NCBI RefSeq assembly: GCF_042676145.1
Contig: NZ_JBHTJW010000002.1
Span: 434,001-498,000, forward strand
Origin: Methylophilus glucosoxydans
Lineage (GTDB): Bacteria > Pseudomonadota > Gammaproteobacteria > Burkholderiales > Methylophilaceae
DNA length: 64,000 nt
Direction: 5' to 3'
Shown here: in pieces, positions 42,216 to 50,525 of the stretch
Numbering within the stretch: position 1 is the first letter of the stretch
How the letters are laid out: each line of letters begins with the position of its first letter
Translations under genes and position numbers: made by a program
The notes under the pieces: generated by a model
Databases searched by the model: none
Told to the model about the DNA's origin: nothing
Seen by the model: only the letters and a program-made list of their open reading frames with translations

Positions 42216-43085
42216 ATGTTAGGTAACTGGACCAAAACCTTTGTGTTGATGGCCGCGATTACTGCCCTGTTTGTTGCGGTGGGCGGCGCGCTGGGTGGCC
42301 AGGGCGGCATGTTGCTGGCGCTGTTGCTGGCAGGCGGCATGAACTTTTATGCCTACTGGTTTAGCGACCAGGCGGTGCTGAAAATGTATGGCGCAGTTGA
42401 GATCAATGCTGAAAATAATTTTGGCAATGGGCAGTTCCGCAACTATTACAACATGGTCAAAGAGCTTGCCGAGCGGGCCCAATTACCCATGCCGCGTGTG
42501 TTCGTGATCAATGAAAGCCAGCCGAATGCGTTTGCGACCGGCCGCAACCCCGAGAACGCTGCCGTGGCAGCTACTACCGGCATCATGCAGATTTTGAGTG
42601 AGCGCGAATTGCGCGGTGTGATGGCACATGAGCTGGCGCACGTGAAACACCGCGATACCTTGATCTCTACTATCTCCGCCACCGTGGCCGGGGCCATTTC
42701 ATCGATTGCGCAATTTGGCCTGATGTTTGGCGGGCATCGGGAGGGCGAAGACCGACCCAATCCCATTATTGGTATTTTGATTATGATTCTGGCACCGTTG
42801 GCCGCTTCGCTGATCCAGATGGCGATTTCACGGTCGCGCGAATATGAAGCAGACCGCATGGGGGCTGAGATCAGCCGCGACCCGAAAGCCTTGGCAGCCG
42901 CGCTGGAGAAAATCCACAATTATGCGCACCAGATTCCCAATATGACTGCCGAGCAACACCCGGAAACCGGGCAGATGATGATTATCAACCCCTTATCAGG
43001 CGCAGACCTGGCGGGGTTGTTCAGCACCCACCCGCAGACCGAAGAGCGGATCCGCCGTTTGCTGGCGTTGGCTAACCAGTATTAA
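42216..43085 (+). CDS. htpX: Membrane metalloprotease HtpX
   Basis: Zinc protease of the inner membrane (289 residues) in quality control. Two N-terminal spans (about 8-27 and 30-48), the zinc site HELAHVKHRD (about 139-148), two more spans (about 155-175 and 190-210), and SREYEADRMGAEI with the third metal ligand. C-terminal LFSTHPQTEERIRRLL matches the family. AAGGAGT precedes the ATG, and a strong terminator follows. Confidence 0.97.
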   Translation: MLGNWTKTFVLMAAITALFVAVGGALGGQGGMLLALLLAGGMNFYAYWFSDQAVLKMYGAVEINAENNFGNGQFRNYYNMVKELAERAQLPMPRVFVINESQPNAFATGRNPENAAVAATTGIMQILSERELRGVMAHELAHVKHRDTLISTISATVAGAISSIAQFGLMFGGHREGEDRPNPIIGILIMILAPLAASLIQMAISRSREYEADRMGAEISRDPKALAAALEKIHNYAHQIPNMTAEQHPETGQMMIINPLSGADLAGLFSTHPQTEERIRRLLALANQY

Positions 43086-43103
43086 ACGCGATTTCAACAG
43101 ACA

Positions 43104-43133
43104 AAAAAGGCTTTCGCAAGAAAGCCTTTTTTA
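43104..43133. terminator. Bidirectional terminator after htpX
   Basis: AAAAAAGGCTTTC/GAAAGCCTTTTTT with a GCAA tetraloop; strong hairpin with T-runs in both directions. Confidence 0.95.
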
Positions 43134-43204
43134 TTGCGTGAGTTTTTGTCTGTGTATTTTGGGCGCATCAAGTAGAATAGTCTTTTTTTCACCAGAGTAT
43201 TCTT

Positions 43205-44494
43205 TTGCAAGTTGCCCAGCTCATAGCCGCATCTGCGGTGGCCGAAGTGTTGGCCGGACATAACCTGACTGTTTCCATGCCCAAGGCATTGCGCAGGGTC
43301 AAGTCAGCGACGCCGCAACAGCAGGCGGCTGCACAGGATTACAGTTACCTCACCTTGCGCTTGTATGCCGAAGCCGCGGCTTATTTGCAGGCGCTGACGG
43401 CCAAGCCCGTGACGGATGCACGTGTACACGCGCTGTTGCTGGTTGCCCTGTCGCAGCTGTTGCATGGGGCCGAAGATGATTTTACGGTGGTCAATCAGGC
43501 TGTGGAAGCCGCGGGCAAAACCGGGCTGCGCTGGGCAAAAGGGCTGGTTAATGCGGTATTGCGTAATTTTTTGCGCCAACGGTCAGCCTTGCAGGCGCAA
43601 GTGAGTCAGTCGGAAGCGGTGCAATTTAACTATCCGCAATGGTGGATTGATACCCTCAAACAACAATATCCTCAGCATTGGCAGTCGATTCTGACCATAG
43701 GCAACAGCCACCCCCCCATGACGTTGCGCATTAATCTGCGCAAAACGGATGTCGCCAGCTATATGCAGGCGCTGGATGATGCGGGGATTGCGGCGCAAGC
43801 GCTGGGCGGTACGGCGATTCAGTTGCAGCAGCCGTTGCCGGTGCACAAGCTGCCGTATTTTGATCAAGGCTGGCTCAGTGTGCAGGATGCCGGCGCACAG
43901 TGGGCGGTTCCTTTGCTGGATGTGCAAGCAGGCATGCGCGTGCTGGATGCCTGTAGCGCGCCGGGCGGTAAAACTTGTCACTTGCTTGAAGCCAGTGATA
44001 TTGACTTGCTTGCCCTGGATGTGGAGGCAGAGCGCCTGCGCCGTGTCCACGACAACCTGCAGCGTCTGGGCTTGCAAGCCAAGGTCAGGACAGGCGATGC
44101 GGCAAAAGCCGACTGGTTTGATGGTCAGTTATTTGACCGCATTCTGGCTGATGTGCCCTGTAGCGCCTCAGGCATCGTGCGCAGGCATGTCGATATGAAA
44201 TGGTTGCGTCGGCCACAGGATTTGACGGTATTTGCCCAGATGCAACAGCAAATATTATTGAATTTGTGGCATATGCTGGCAAAAGGCGGTAAATTGCTGT
44301 ACGTCACCTGTTCGATTTTTCAACAAGAAAATGAAATGCAGATTCAACAGTTTTTAACCATGCATGCAGATGCGGTCAGGTTGCCAGTGCAGTTTGATGC
44401 CTCGGGCCTCCCTTGCCAGCAGTCAATTGGCGGGCAATTGCTGCCCACTGCCGCGCATGACGGATTGTTTTATGCGCTTTTACAAAAACATTAA
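43205..44494 (+). CDS. rsmB: 16S rRNA m5C967 methyltransferase
   Basis: RsmB/Sun (429 residues). The N-terminal NusB-like helical domain (about 1-140) precedes the SAM-binding methyltransferase with RVLDACSAPGGKTCHLLE, ILADVPCSASGIVRRH (catalytic PCS motif) and LLYVTCSIFQQENE (second Cys). The likely start is TTG at 43205, MQVAQLIAASAV being the family-typical N-terminus; no ATG or GTG fits better. Its end overlaps the DUF4390 start by 23 bases. Confidence 0.94.
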   Translation: MQVAQLIAASAVAEVLAGHNLTVSMPKALRRVKSATPQQQAAAQDYSYLTLRLYAEAAAYLQALTAKPVTDARVHALLLVALSQLLHGAEDDFTVVNQAVEAAGKTGLRWAKGLVNAVLRNFLRQRSALQAQVSQSEAVQFNYPQWWIDTLKQQYPQHWQSILTIGNSHPPMTLRINLRKTDVASYMQALDDAGIAAQALGGTAIQLQQPLPVHKLPYFDQGWLSVQDAGAQWAVPLLDVQAGMRVLDACSAPGGKTCHLLEASDIDLLALDVEAERLRRVHDNLQRLGLQAKVRTGDAAKADWFDGQLFDRILADVPCSASGIVRRHVDMKWLRRPQDLTVFAQMQQQILLNLWHMLAKGGKLLYVTCSIFQQENEMQIQQFLTMHADAVRLPVQFDASGLPCQQSIGGQLLPTAAHDGLFYALLQKH

Positions 44495-45047
44495 ATATTA
44501 TTCGGCGCTTTTTTTTCTGCTGACCATGACAGCATTGGCACTGGCTGCCAATAACAATCATGCCCATGTCAAAAGTGCCGAGCTGGTATTGCGTGAAGAT
44601 ACCTGGGCGCTGGATGCGGATCTGGACATCCATTTTGGCCGCGCGCTTGAGGAAGCTTTGAGTAAGGGCATCGCCCTGACATTTTTGTATGAATGCCAGA
44701 TCATCAAACCCATGAAGTACTGGTTTGATGATGAGGTGGTGACCGAGCGTCGCGCCGTCACGCTCAACTATCACGCGCTGACCAAGCAATATCTGCTTAA
44801 TTATCCGCAACAGCAAAAAGGATTCGACAGCCTGGCTGAAGCCAGGCGTGAGTTGGGCCTGATCCGCGACTGGCGCTTGACGCCGCATGCCACACTAGAA
44901 AAAAATCAGCCCTATCAGGCGGCGCTCAAAATGCATCTGGATACCAGCAAGCTGCCTAAAGCCTTGCAGCTGGATGCCCTGGGCGAAAGTGACTGGGAGC
45001 TGGTCACGCCGACGTTTAGCTGGTGGGTAAAGGACACCCAGCGTTAG
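44472..45047 (+). CDS. DUF4390 domain exported protein
   Basis: A 191-residue protein with a signal peptide (about 1-25, ALALAANN) and the DUF4390 pattern: SAELVLREDTWALDADLDIHF, ALSKGIALTFLYECQI, RAVTLNYHALTKQYLL, LIRDWRLTP. Function unknown, but it regularly sits between rsmB and the ntrYX pair in betaproteobacteria. The overlap with rsmB and the four-base gap to the kinase imply one operon, so it may influence envelope sensing by the kinase. Confidence 0.9.
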   Translation: MRFYKNIKYYSALFFLLTMTALALAANNNHAHVKSAELVLREDTWALDADLDIHFGRALEEALSKGIALTFLYECQIIKPMKYWFDDEVVTERRAVTLNYHALTKQYLLNYPQQQKGFDSLAEARRELGLIRDWRLTPHATLEKNQPYQAALKMHLDTSKLPKALQLDALGESDWELVTPTFSWWVKDTQR

Positions 45048-45051
45048 CCCT

Positions 45052-47214
45052 ATGCGGTATGTCCTGATTTTGTCCATTCTACTGGCGGCAGCCCTGCTGT
45101 ACCTGCTGTCTCTCGCCAGTGCCAACACCGCCATCAGTGGGGATTATTACCTGATCCTGCTGTATATCAATGCTGGCCTCGCCGTGTTGTTGCTGGGGGT
45201 GATTGCCTATCAGTTACGCCATCTTTACCAGACCACCAAAGCCAAACAGGTAGGCAGCAAGCTGAATTTCAGATTGCTGGTGTCTTTTGCCCTGATGGCG
45301 TTGATTCCAGGCATGATCGTCTATCTGGTTTCCGTGAACTTCCTGTCACGCTCGATTGAGTCTTGGTTTAACGTTAAGGTCGAATCCGCACTGGATGGGG
45401 GGCTGAATCTGGGGCAACGGGCGCTGGATATCATGCTGGAGGACGTCAAGGAAAAGGCGCAAAGCATGGCGGTCTCGCTATCACTGCAAACGGCCCGCTC
45501 ACATTATGGACAACTGAACGATCTGCGTGAAAAAGCCGGCGTTCAGGATGCGGCATTGCTGACCCCGCAAGGTGCGATTCTGGCTGTCAGCAGCTCTGAC
45601 CCCAGCAGCTTTTTACCCGAACTGCCTTCTGTGCCGCAGTTGCGCCAGGCACGTAGCCGTATCTACGGCAAAATCGAGCCTATCCCCGGCAAAGGCCTCT
45701 ACATGCGTGTGCTGATTCCGGTGGAGTCCTTGGGGATCACGGGCGAGATGCGGATTCTGCAATTGATGCAACCGGTGCCCAAGGCGCTCTCGAATACTGC
45801 CGAATCGGTGCAGGAGGTCTACCGCGAGTACCAGACCTTGTCGTACAGCCGGCAGTCACTCAAAGACATTTTCATGCTTACGCTGACCATGATTTTGCTG
45901 CTGTCCATGCTGGGCGCATTGACCATCGCATTTGCACTGAGTCGGCGCATGGCGCAACCCTTGACGGTACTGGCGGAGGGGACCCGGCTGATTGCCAGTG
46001 GCGATTATTCGCAGCAGCTGCCCTCATTTGGCAAGGATGAGCTGAGTGTGCTGGTGAAGTCGTTCAACAGCATGACGCGACAGTTGCAGGAAGCGAAAAA
46101 TGCCTCCGAACAGAGCCGTCAGCATGTGGAGTCTGCACGTGCCTACCTGGAAGCTATTTTGTCGCACCTAAGCTCAGGCGTGATGACCATTAATGAACAG
46201 GCGGAGCTGCGTGTTTACAATCTGGCTGCCACCAATATTTTGGGGATTTCGCTGGTGGGCTTTAAAAACAAAGTCTTTACCGACATTGCGGCCGAAAATG
46301 ATTACCTCACGCCTTTTACAGCGTTGGTGATGCAGCACTATGAAGACACGTTGCAATTTGACCACCATGAGCGGCATTTAAGCAGCCAGATCGAAATTGA
46401 AGGGGTGCATGGCAAGCAGATGCTGATGCTGCGGGTGACGCGGTTGCCGGAAGGGGCGGGGCACGGCCTGGTAGTGGTGTTTGATGATGTGACCGCCATG
46501 GCGCAAGCCCAGCGCGATGCCGCCTGGGCCGAGGTAGCCAGACGGCTGGCGCACGAAATCAAGAATCCGCTGACACCGATACAGCTGTCTGCCGAGCGCT
46601 TGCAGCTGAAGCTGCGCGACAAACTGGAAGAAAAGGATGCGGAGATGCTGTTTAAGTCTACCGATACCATCGTCAACCAGGTGCAGGCGATGAAGAATAT
46701 GGTCAACGAATTTAGTGAGTATGCCAGAACGCCTGCCGCCCAACTGGTAAGGCTGGATTTGAATGCCTTGATCCGCGATGTGAGCCGCCTTTATAACGCC
46801 TCTGTGGTCAAGCTGGTACTGTCCCTGCATGAGCAGCTGCCCGAGATTTATGCCGATGCCACCATGATGCGCCAAATCCTGCATAACCTGCTGCAAAATG
46901 CCCAGGATGCATTGGTGCAAACTGAACAACCGCAAATTGTGATCTTGACCGATTATGATGGCGAGCGTATAAAATTGTCAGTGACGGATAACGGCAGTGG
47001 TTTTCCCACCGAGGTGATGGCGAGGGTGTTCGAACCTTACGTCACAACCAAGTCACACGGTACCGGGTTGGGATTAGCCATTGTCAAAAAAATGATAGAA
47101 GAGCAGCGTGGACAGATACGCATTGATAATCTGCCACAAGGGGGCGCCAGCGTCACCATCAGCTTGCCGGTCGATAAACAACAACAACGTCGGCGCGTTG
47201 AGCGCATCGTGTAA
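45052..47214 (+). CDS. NtrY-like membrane sensor histidine kinase
   Basis: A 720-residue kinase. Membrane spans are near 3-22, 33-55, 79-102 and 280-303, with a large periplasmic region (about 103-278). HAMP follows (about 303-355; RRMAQPLTVLAEGTRLIASGDY), then PAS (about 375-480), the H-box HEIKNPLTPIQLSAE, N-box LHNLLQNAQDALV, G1 VTDNGSGFP and G2 GTGLGLAIVKKM. All motifs are intact. In proteobacteria NtrY/NtrX pairs control nitrogen, redox and envelope functions; the signal is unknown. Forms an operon with the response regulator nine bases downstream. Confidence 0.93.
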   Translation: MRYVLILSILLAAALLYLLSLASANTAISGDYYLILLYINAGLAVLLLGVIAYQLRHLYQTTKAKQVGSKLNFRLLVSFALMALIPGMIVYLVSVNFLSRSIESWFNVKVESALDGGLNLGQRALDIMLEDVKEKAQSMAVSLSLQTARSHYGQLNDLREKAGVQDAALLTPQGAILAVSSSDPSSFLPELPSVPQLRQARSRIYGKIEPIPGKGLYMRVLIPVESLGITGEMRILQLMQPVPKALSNTAESVQEVYREYQTLSYSRQSLKDIFMLTLTMILLLSMLGALTIAFALSRRMAQPLTVLAEGTRLIASGDYSQQLPSFGKDELSVLVKSFNSMTRQLQEAKNASEQSRQHVESARAYLEAILSHLSSGVMTINEQAELRVYNLAATNILGISLVGFKNKVFTDIAAENDYLTPFTALVMQHYEDTLQFDHHERHLSSQIEIEGVHGKQMLMLRVTRLPEGAGHGLVVVFDDVTAMAQAQRDAAWAEVARRLAHEIKNPLTPIQLSAERLQLKLRDKLEEKDAEMLFKSTDTIVNQVQAMKNMVNEFSEYARTPAAQLVRLDLNALIRDVSRLYNASVVKLVLSLHEQLPEIYADATMMRQILHNLLQNAQDALVQTEQPQIVILTDYDGERIKLSVTDNGSGFPTEVMARVFEPYVTTKSHGTGLGLAIVKKMIEEQRGQIRIDNLPQGGASVTISLPVDKQQQRRRVERIV

Positions 47215-47223
47215 GGAAGTACC

Positions 47224-48486
47224 ATGGCTTCACGTAATATTTTGGTCGTCGATGATGAAATCGGCATCAGGGAGTTATTAAGCGATATCTTGCGGGATGA
47301 GGGGCACGTCGTGCGCCTGGCAGAAAATGCACAAATTGCCAGGGACGAGCGGCTCAAGCATCGACCGGATCTGGTGTTGCTTGACATCTGGATGCCTGAT
47401 TGCGATGGCATCAGTCTGCTTAAAGAATGGGCCAATGCCGGCTTGCTGACCATGCCGGTGATCATGATGTCTGGGCATGGCACCATAGATACCGCGGTCG
47501 AGGCCACTCGCCTCGGGGCGTTCGACTTCCTCGAAAAACCGATTGCCTTGCAAAAGCTGCTCAAAACCGTAGGCGCAGCGATCAAGCATACCGAGCATCT
47601 GGCGCATACCGAAATTAACCTGTCCAGCTTTGGCAAAAGTGCCGTCATTCAGGAGCTCAAGCAGCGCTTGGAGCAGCTGGCGCGCCATAAAAACACCTTG
47701 TTCCTGATTGGTAAAAAAGGCGGCAGTGTGCCATTGTGCGCCAAGTTTTTGCGTCCGCAGAATACGCCGTGGGTGGCCTTGACCGAGTATGAGAAGCTGG
47801 TCACCGCACCGATGGAAATTCTCGAGCAGGCCCGTGAAGGCGTGGTGTTTGTCGATGAAGTCACCAGACTGGGCAAGACCGAACAAAAAGGCCTGCACCT
47901 GCTCATCAATAAATCCGAAAAATACGGGGTACGCGTGATTTGCGCCAGTGAGCATGGCTTGCCGCAACTGATTGAAAAAGCCATGCTGGAGCAGGCCTTG
48001 CTGCAAACGCTGGCCGGGTCAGCGGTGAAGGTGCCTTGCCTGGATGAGCACAAAGAGGATATTCCCGATCTGGTCAATGCGATGGCGACCCTGATGGTTG
48101 AAGCCAGCAAGATTGACTACAAGGCGTTTGATGTGGCGGCGCTGAATGCGCTGCGCAATGCTGACTGGCCAGGTGATTTGGACGAGCTGGAGTCCGTGGT
48201 ACAGAACCTGCTCATGACGAGTTTGGGTGAAAGCATTACCCAGACCGATGTGCAGCGTGTTCTGGCCAATTTTCAAGGACAGCGCGGCGAGTCGTCCGAG
48301 CAGCATATGCCGCTTAATCTGGATCAGCCCTTGCGTGAAGCGCGCGATGACTTTGAGCGTTTTTACTTCCAGTACCACATGCGGCTGGTCAAAAATAATA
48401 TGAGCCGGTTGTCAGAAATTTCGGGGCTGGAGCGGACACACCTCTATCGCAAGCTCAAACAGCTGGGGATCAAAATCAAGGGATAA
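47224..48486 (+). CDS. NtrX-like response regulator with degenerate AAA+ domain
   Basis: A 420-residue regulator. The receiver (1-120) has Asp54 in LLDIWMPD and the LEKPI lysine. The middle region aligns in outline to a sigma-54 activator ATPase but has decayed: where Walker A GESGTGKE belongs, LIGKKGGSVP stands (about 161-170), the GAFTGA loop is missing (only about 45 residues separate this from VVFVDEVTRL), while PCLDEHKEDIP remains. A Fis-type helix-turn-helix closes it (SEISGLERTHLYRKLKQLGI). So it probably binds DNA and responds to phosphorylation, but cannot remodel sigma-54 polymerase. Confidence 0.9.
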   Translation: MASRNILVVDDEIGIRELLSDILRDEGHVVRLAENAQIARDERLKHRPDLVLLDIWMPDCDGISLLKEWANAGLLTMPVIMMSGHGTIDTAVEATRLGAFDFLEKPIALQKLLKTVGAAIKHTEHLAHTEINLSSFGKSAVIQELKQRLEQLARHKNTLFLIGKKGGSVPLCAKFLRPQNTPWVALTEYEKLVTAPMEILEQAREGVVFVDEVTRLGKTEQKGLHLLINKSEKYGVRVICASEHGLPQLIEKAMLEQALLQTLAGSAVKVPCLDEHKEDIPDLVNAMATLMVEASKIDYKAFDVAALNALRNADWPGDLDELESVVQNLLMTSLGESITQTDVQRVLANFQGQRGESSEQHMPLNLDQPLREARDDFERFYFQYHMRLVKNNMSRLSEISGLERTHLYRKLKQLGIKIKG

Positions 48487-48513
48487 AAAAAGCCGGGCTA
48501 ACCCGGCTTTTTA
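48485..48513. terminator. Bidirectional terminator after the regulator gene
   Basis: AAAAAGCCGGGCTAACCCGGCTTTTT: a near-perfect palindrome with A- and T-runs, serving both the regulator and the convergent DoxX gene. Confidence 0.93.
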
Positions 48514-48525
48514 CGACTGAATCGT

Positions 48526-48906
48526 TTATTTTTTGCGGTTATCCAGACTGCAAGCAGTTTGCGGATAAATACTCAACAACCACATGCCACCGGCGATGCC
48601 CAGGTAGGCAAAAAACGCGTCCAGCGAAGCCTGGCCCAGCACCAGTGCCATAAATACCGCCAACACGCCTAAAACGCGCGCAGAGAGTTGGGTTTTGTAC
48701 CCCACGATCAGCAACAGGCCAAACACAAACTGAATGAAAATCAGCAGTGGTGCAAAGACGGCTGGCAGGCCAAATTGCCCTAACATCATTTGGTATTGCA
48801 GATAACCATCAGGCGTATTTAAAATGGCCATCAGCTTTAAAATCACCACCCCAAAAAACACCAGCCCCAGTAAAATTCTGGCCGCTGCGGTTTGAAAACG
48901 ACACAT
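48526..48906 (-). CDS. DoxX family membrane protein
   Basis: A 126-residue protein with four membrane spans (about 8-27, 45-68, 72-92, 98-117): AAARILLGLVFFGVVILKLMA, GLPAVFAPLLIFIQFVFGLLLI. It matches DoxX/YphA-type small membrane proteins, some of which act in redox stress; the role here is unknown. Single gene, divergent from the acetyltransferase. Confidence 0.8.
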   Translation of the reverse strand: MCRFQTAAARILLGLVFFGVVILKLMAILNTPDGYLQYQMMLGQFGLPAVFAPLLIFIQFVFGLLLIVGYKTQLSARVLGVLAVFMALVLGQASLDAFFAYLGIAGGMWLLSIYPQTACSLDNRKK

Positions 48907-48990
48907 AACTTTTCCTCAAATCCTGTTTTAATAAAGGATGTATGATGCCTGCGGGCTGTGACAATTGCAATATTTGCTCTGGAGACTGTC

Positions 48991-49431
48991 ATGTCTGTAA
49001 AGCGCGTTGAGCTCCGAATCAGTACACTGAGTAAGCAAGATCCTTTATGGGCAGACTGTAGCCGGATACGGCAACAGGTCTTCATAGATGAACAACAGGT
49101 GCCCGAAGCGCTGGAGTGGGATGCTGCGGATGACACTGCAGTGCATCTGTTAGCGCATTACGCGCATGATGCCGTGGCGTGCGCCCGCGTTCTGCCCGGG
49201 GGCTATATAGGCCGCATGGCGGTATTGCCCGCATGGCGGCGGCGAGGAATTGGCGAGGCCATGCTGTTGCAGGCAATACAGATCTGTCGGCAATGGGAGC
49301 TCAGCGATGTGCGCTTGTCGGCGCAGAGGCATGCAATTGGTTTTTATGAGCAAGCCGGGTTTGTTGTTTGCAGCGAGCCGTATCTGGATGCCAATATCCT
49401 GCATGTCGATATGCAGCTTGAACTGATATAA
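48991..49431 (+). CDS. GNAT family N-acetyltransferase
   Basis: A 146-residue GNAT enzyme: IRQQVFIDEQQVPEALEWD (family-typical for YjcF-like members), the acetyl-CoA loop GRMAVLPAWRRRGIGEAML, and AQRHAIGFYEQAGF. The substrate is unknown. ATG 48991 follows GGAG. Its stop codon lies inside the -10 hexamer of the next promoter. Confidence 0.9.
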   Translation: MSVKRVELRISTLSKQDPLWADCSRIRQQVFIDEQQVPEALEWDAADDTAVHLLAHYAHDAVACARVLPGGYIGRMAVLPAWRRRGIGEAMLLQAIQICRQWELSDVRLSAQRHAIGFYEQAGFVVCSEPYLDANILHVDMQLELI

Positions 49432-49432
49432 T
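49427..49432 (+). promoter_or_regulatory. -10 element before the Fae homologue
   Basis: Perfect TATAAT overlapping the GNAT stop codon; the -35 zone (TGTCGA near 49404) is weak. A start near 49439 leaves a 40-base leader with AAGGA ahead of the ATG at 49479. Confidence 0.5.
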
Positions 49433-49478
49433 CACGGTTTGAATTTTCTCCAACATCCAGACATACAAAGGAATTCTC

Positions 49479-50021
49479 ATGTCAAAAATCGTATTTAAAG
49501 CGGGTGAAGCTACCGTGTTTTCCGAAGGCAAGGACGTGACTGCCGCGATGCCAGAAATCGTGATCGGTGCCGTGGACGGCCCAGTGGGTACGGCTTTCGC
49601 GAACATGATGGCGCAAACCAAAGGCCACACAGCCATGTTTGCCGTGCGTGACATCAACCAGATGGTGCGTCCAGCGACCATGATGGTGCCAAAAGTCACC
49701 TTGAAAGACTCCTTGAATATCGAATTGTTCGGTGGTGTGGTGCAAGCCGGTGTGGCTGATGGCATTACCGATGCAGTGATCGAAGGCATTGTTCCTAAAG
49801 AGCTGGTCAATGATCTGTGCATTATTGCCTTGCTGTGGATTGATCCGGGCTGTGCCAAAGAAGCCAATCTGGACAAAGCCGATCTGTACAAAAACAACTA
49901 CGAAGCGATCAAGCTGGCCTTGAAGCGCGCATTGAACGACGAGCCTAGCATCGATGAGCTGATTGCTAACCGTCACAAAATCAAGCACTGCATGTGGGAA
50001 GATAGCTGGGATCAGAAATAA
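49479..50021 (+). CDS. Formaldehyde-activating enzyme homologue lacking the usual active-site His
   Basis: A 180-residue protein of the Fae family. True Fae couples formaldehyde to tetrahydromethanopterin. Family features are AMPEIVIGAVDGPVGTAFAN, a PATMMVPKVTLKDSLN strand pair, LFGGVVQAGVADGITDAV and KNNYEAIKLALKRAL. In canonical Fae a catalytic His (His22 in Methylobacterium) sits in an AHIDLIIG context; here the matching segment is TAAMPEIVIG (21-30), with no His. The C-terminus also has a Cys/His/Trp tail (KHCMWEDSW). It fits the divergent Fae paralogues of methylotrophs, and its activity is uncertain. A monocistronic unit between a promoter and terminator; the codon use looks like that of a well-expressed gene. 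Confidence 0.88.
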   Translation: MSKIVFKAGEATVFSEGKDVTAAMPEIVIGAVDGPVGTAFANMMAQTKGHTAMFAVRDINQMVRPATMMVPKVTLKDSLNIELFGGVVQAGVADGITDAVIEGIVPKELVNDLCIIALLWIDPGCAKEANLDKADLYKNNYEAIKLALKRALNDEPSIDELIANRHKIKHCMWEDSWDQK

Positions 50022-50054
50022 GTCAGGATCCCCTGTTTATCCTGTGTGAAATAG

Positions 50055-50079
50055 GCCCCGCATGTGCGGGGTTTTTGTT
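50055..50079 (+). terminator. Terminator after the Fae homologue
   Basis: CCCCGC/GCGGGG stem with an ATGT loop followed by a five-T run. Confidence 0.92.
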
Positions 50080-50105
50080 ATCCGGCGAAAGTGGGCAGAC
50101 GCGCA

Positions 50106-50507
50106 ATGAAATATTTAATTAAACGATATCTGGCCGTGATTTATGAAGCCTTGTTGATGCTGGCCTTGGCCCTGGCACTGACCGCCGCTTATGTGCTGGT
50201 GGTGGGGGATGCCAGTCATGGCTGGCGGCGTATAGGCTTGCAGATGCTGTTGTGGCTGTCGATAGGCGCTTACTTTGTGCGCTGTTGGGTGGTGACCGGC
50301 CAAACGCTGGCCAGCCAGACCTGGAAGCTGAAAGTGATAGATGCCGACGGCAGTTTGCTGGACTGGCGCCTGGCTTTGCTGCGCTATGGGGTGGCAACAC
50401 TGTTGTTGCTCCCGGCTGGGCTGACATTTTGGTGGGCAGTACTGGATCGCGAGCAGCAGTTTTTGCATGACCGGCTGCTTGGCACGCGGATAATCCGCAT
50501 CACATAA
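50106..50507 (+). CDS. RDD family membrane protein
   Basis: A 133-residue RDD-family protein of unknown function. Three hydrophobic stretches (about 9-30, 39-57, 95-115) and the family motif TGQTLASQTWKLKVIDADG, then DREQQFLHDRLLGTRII. ATG 50106 is preferred over an upstream frame extension that runs through the preceding terminator. Convergent with lptG. Confidence 0.88.
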   Translation: MKYLIKRYLAVIYEALLMLALALALTAAYVLVVGDASHGWRRIGLQMLLWLSIGAYFVRCWVVTGQTLASQTWKLKVIDADGSLLDWRLALLRYGVATLLLLPAGLTFWWAVLDREQQFLHDRLLGTRIIRIT

Positions 50508-50525
50508 GCACGAGTCAGGCGCGTT

